Origin: Meandrina meandrites
Taxonomy: Eukaryota > Cnidaria > Anthozoa > Scleractinia > Meandrinidae
Length of the DNA: 64,000 nucleotides
Reading direction: 5' to 3'
Assembly (NCBI GenBank): GCA_963693305.1
Contig: OY855903.1
Coordinates: 31,339,598 to 31,403,597, forward strand
Position numbers and translations under genes: made by a program. Below are positions 63,401 through 64,000 of this stretch, piece after piece. Under the pieces are notes generated by a model, which was given only the letters and a program-made list of their open reading frames with translations, ran no database searches and was not told the DNA's origin. Position 1 is the first letter of the stretch. Each line of letters starts with the position of its first letter.

Positions 63401-63650
63401 TCCCCGAGCTCAGATCATTAGAAAATCAATTTTTACGGCCGAATCGCAATTTTCATGAAATTGGGTGCTGACTGCCAAAATCGGCGCACAAGCGGTCTCC
63501 GAGCTCAGATCATGAGAAAATAAATTTTAACGGCCGAATCGCAATTTTCATGAAATTGGGTGCTGACTGCCAAAATCGGCGCACAAGCGGTCCCCGAGCT
63601 CAGATCATGAGAAAATCAATTTTTACGGCCGAATCGAAATTTTCATGAAA
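60421..63650. repeat. HOR2 copy 4 (34 monomers)
   Basis: Follows copy 3 at +3325 bp: divergent monomer at 62416, TTAGG at 63271. It lacks one consensus monomer next to the TTAGG unit (the equivalent of 60041). It has a private TGCGC at p6-10 of its first monomer (60426). Its last monomer (63556) carries CGAAATTTT in the tail and leads into the chimeric junction. Confidence 0.9.
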
Positions 63651-64000
63651 TTAGGTGCTCACTGCCCAAATCGGCGCACAAGCGGTCCCCGATCTCAGAT
63701 CATGAGAAAATCAATTTTTACGGCCGAATCGCAATTTTCATGAAATTGGGTGCTCACTACCCAAATCGGTGCACAAGCGGTCCCCGAGCTCAGATCATGA
63801 GAAAATCAATTTTTACGGCCGAATCGCAATTTTCATGAAATTGGGTGCTCACTGCCCAAATCGGCGCACAAGCGGTCCCCGAGCTCAGATCATGAGAAAA
63901 TCAATTTTTACGGCCGAATCGCAATTTTCATGAAATTGGGTGTTCACTGCCCAAATCGGCCCTCAAGCGGTCCCCGAGCTCAGATCATGAGAAAATCAAT
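63651..64000. repeat. HOR2-to-HOR1 junction with chimeric monomer
   Basis: Monomer 63651 begins with the HOR2-specific TTAGG and has p17 C, but from p43 shows GATCTC, a HOR1-specific change. It is then followed by p14-A/GGTGCACA (63746), consensus (63841) and a TGTTC/GGCCCTCA monomer (63936, cut by the window end). That order is the one found after GATCTC in HOR1 (28596 onward), and the TGTTC form also occurs at 34391 and 44841. The exchange lies between about 63667 and 63693. Confidence 0.82.

Larger units (their letters stand above)
46076..63650. repeat. HOR2 domain (35-monomer periodicity)
   Basis: From 46076 the commonest variant becomes ACTGTTC (p15-16 TT), together with types not seen to the left: GTACAGG with AATTAATTT, GAACAAG with GATGATG, GAAAAAG, ACGCCCG, and p2-3 change TTAGG. 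The GTACAGG monomer marks each period, at 46836, 48641, 50161, 52061, 57096, 58521, 60421 and 61846; intervals of 15-16 and 20 monomers add up to 35-36. The domain ends at the chimeric monomer 63651. Confidence 0.9.
1..64000. repeat. 95-bp satellite DNA tandem array (673 full monomers plus one partial)
   Basis: The window is head-to-tail copies of one 95-bp unit, all in the same orientation, with no spacer or foreign insertion. Monomer starts follow 1+95k exactly from 1 to 63936. Anchors in nearly every copy are TTGGG (p1-5), GAGCTC (p41-46), CATGAGAAAA (p51-60), CGGCCG (p71-76) and TTTCATGAAA (p86-95). Copies differ by scattered substitutions, mostly in p7-p43. Arrays of this size and homogeneity are known from eukaryotic centromeric and pericentromeric heterochromatin, so the host is inferred to be eukaryotic. 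I do not recognise the monomer as a published family. No part of the window lies outside the array, so no unannotated unique stretch exists. Neither edge of the array is reached. Confidence 0.99.

Noticed and set aside
1..64000. CRISPR array
   Set aside because: The repeating unit is 95 bp with no alternation of short repeats and unique spacers; the variable word is shared by many monomers and carries no unrelated sequence.
1..64000. Protein repeat gene (for example a long tandem-repeat surface protein)
   Set aside because: A 95-bp unit shifts frame at each copy and each phase meets TGA regularly; no continuous frame exceeds about 280 bp.

Overview
The whole 64 kb window is one uninterrupted tandem array of a 95-bp satellite DNA monomer: 673 complete monomers (1-63935) plus a 65-bp partial one at the right edge. 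I see no gene, RNA gene, transposon, CRISPR array or unique sequence. The organism is almost certainly a eukaryote, because arrays of this size and homogeneity are typical of centromeric, pericentromeric or other constitutive heterochromatin. I do not recognise the monomer as a named satellite, so I do not name a species. Consensus GC is about 48%, split into a GC-rich half (roughly monomer positions 1-48) and an AT-rich half (49-95).

Positions 'p1-p95' below are counted from the conserved TTGGG; every monomer starts at 1+95k. The register never slips: all 57 line starts spaced 1140 bp apart (12 monomers, 1 to 63841) fall exactly on p1. Variation is by substitution and by gain or loss of whole monomers.

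Layout. (1) 1-33725: three near-identical copies, plus a fourth diverging one, of a very long higher-order repeat (HOR1): A 1-7980 (84 monomers), B 7981-17670 (102), C 17671-27550 (104), D 27551-33725 (truncated or rearranged). The length differences are explained by a few in-register events: an 8-monomer duplication, a 10-monomer net gain or loss, a 5-monomer block amplified to different degrees, and one lost monomer. (2) 33726-46075: the same monomer variants shuffled into shorter tandem duplications (22, 11, 5 and 4 monomers) and one dispersed 16-monomer copy. (3) 46076-63650: a different variant set (p15-16 TT, GTACAGG, GAACAAG, GAAAAAG types) in a second higher-order repeat (HOR2) of 35 monomers (3325 bp), interrupted at 53581-57095 by dimer- and 11-mer-based segments. 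(4) 63651-64000: a chimeric monomer returns the array to HOR1-type order.

The many 92-codon open frames are by-products of a 95-bp unit (95 mod 3 = 2) in monomers where a substitution removes one TGA; they start at GTG and are not annotated as genes. The array probably evolves by unequal crossing-over or replication-based duplication of whole-monomer blocks. Any centromere role is inference and needs chromatin data.
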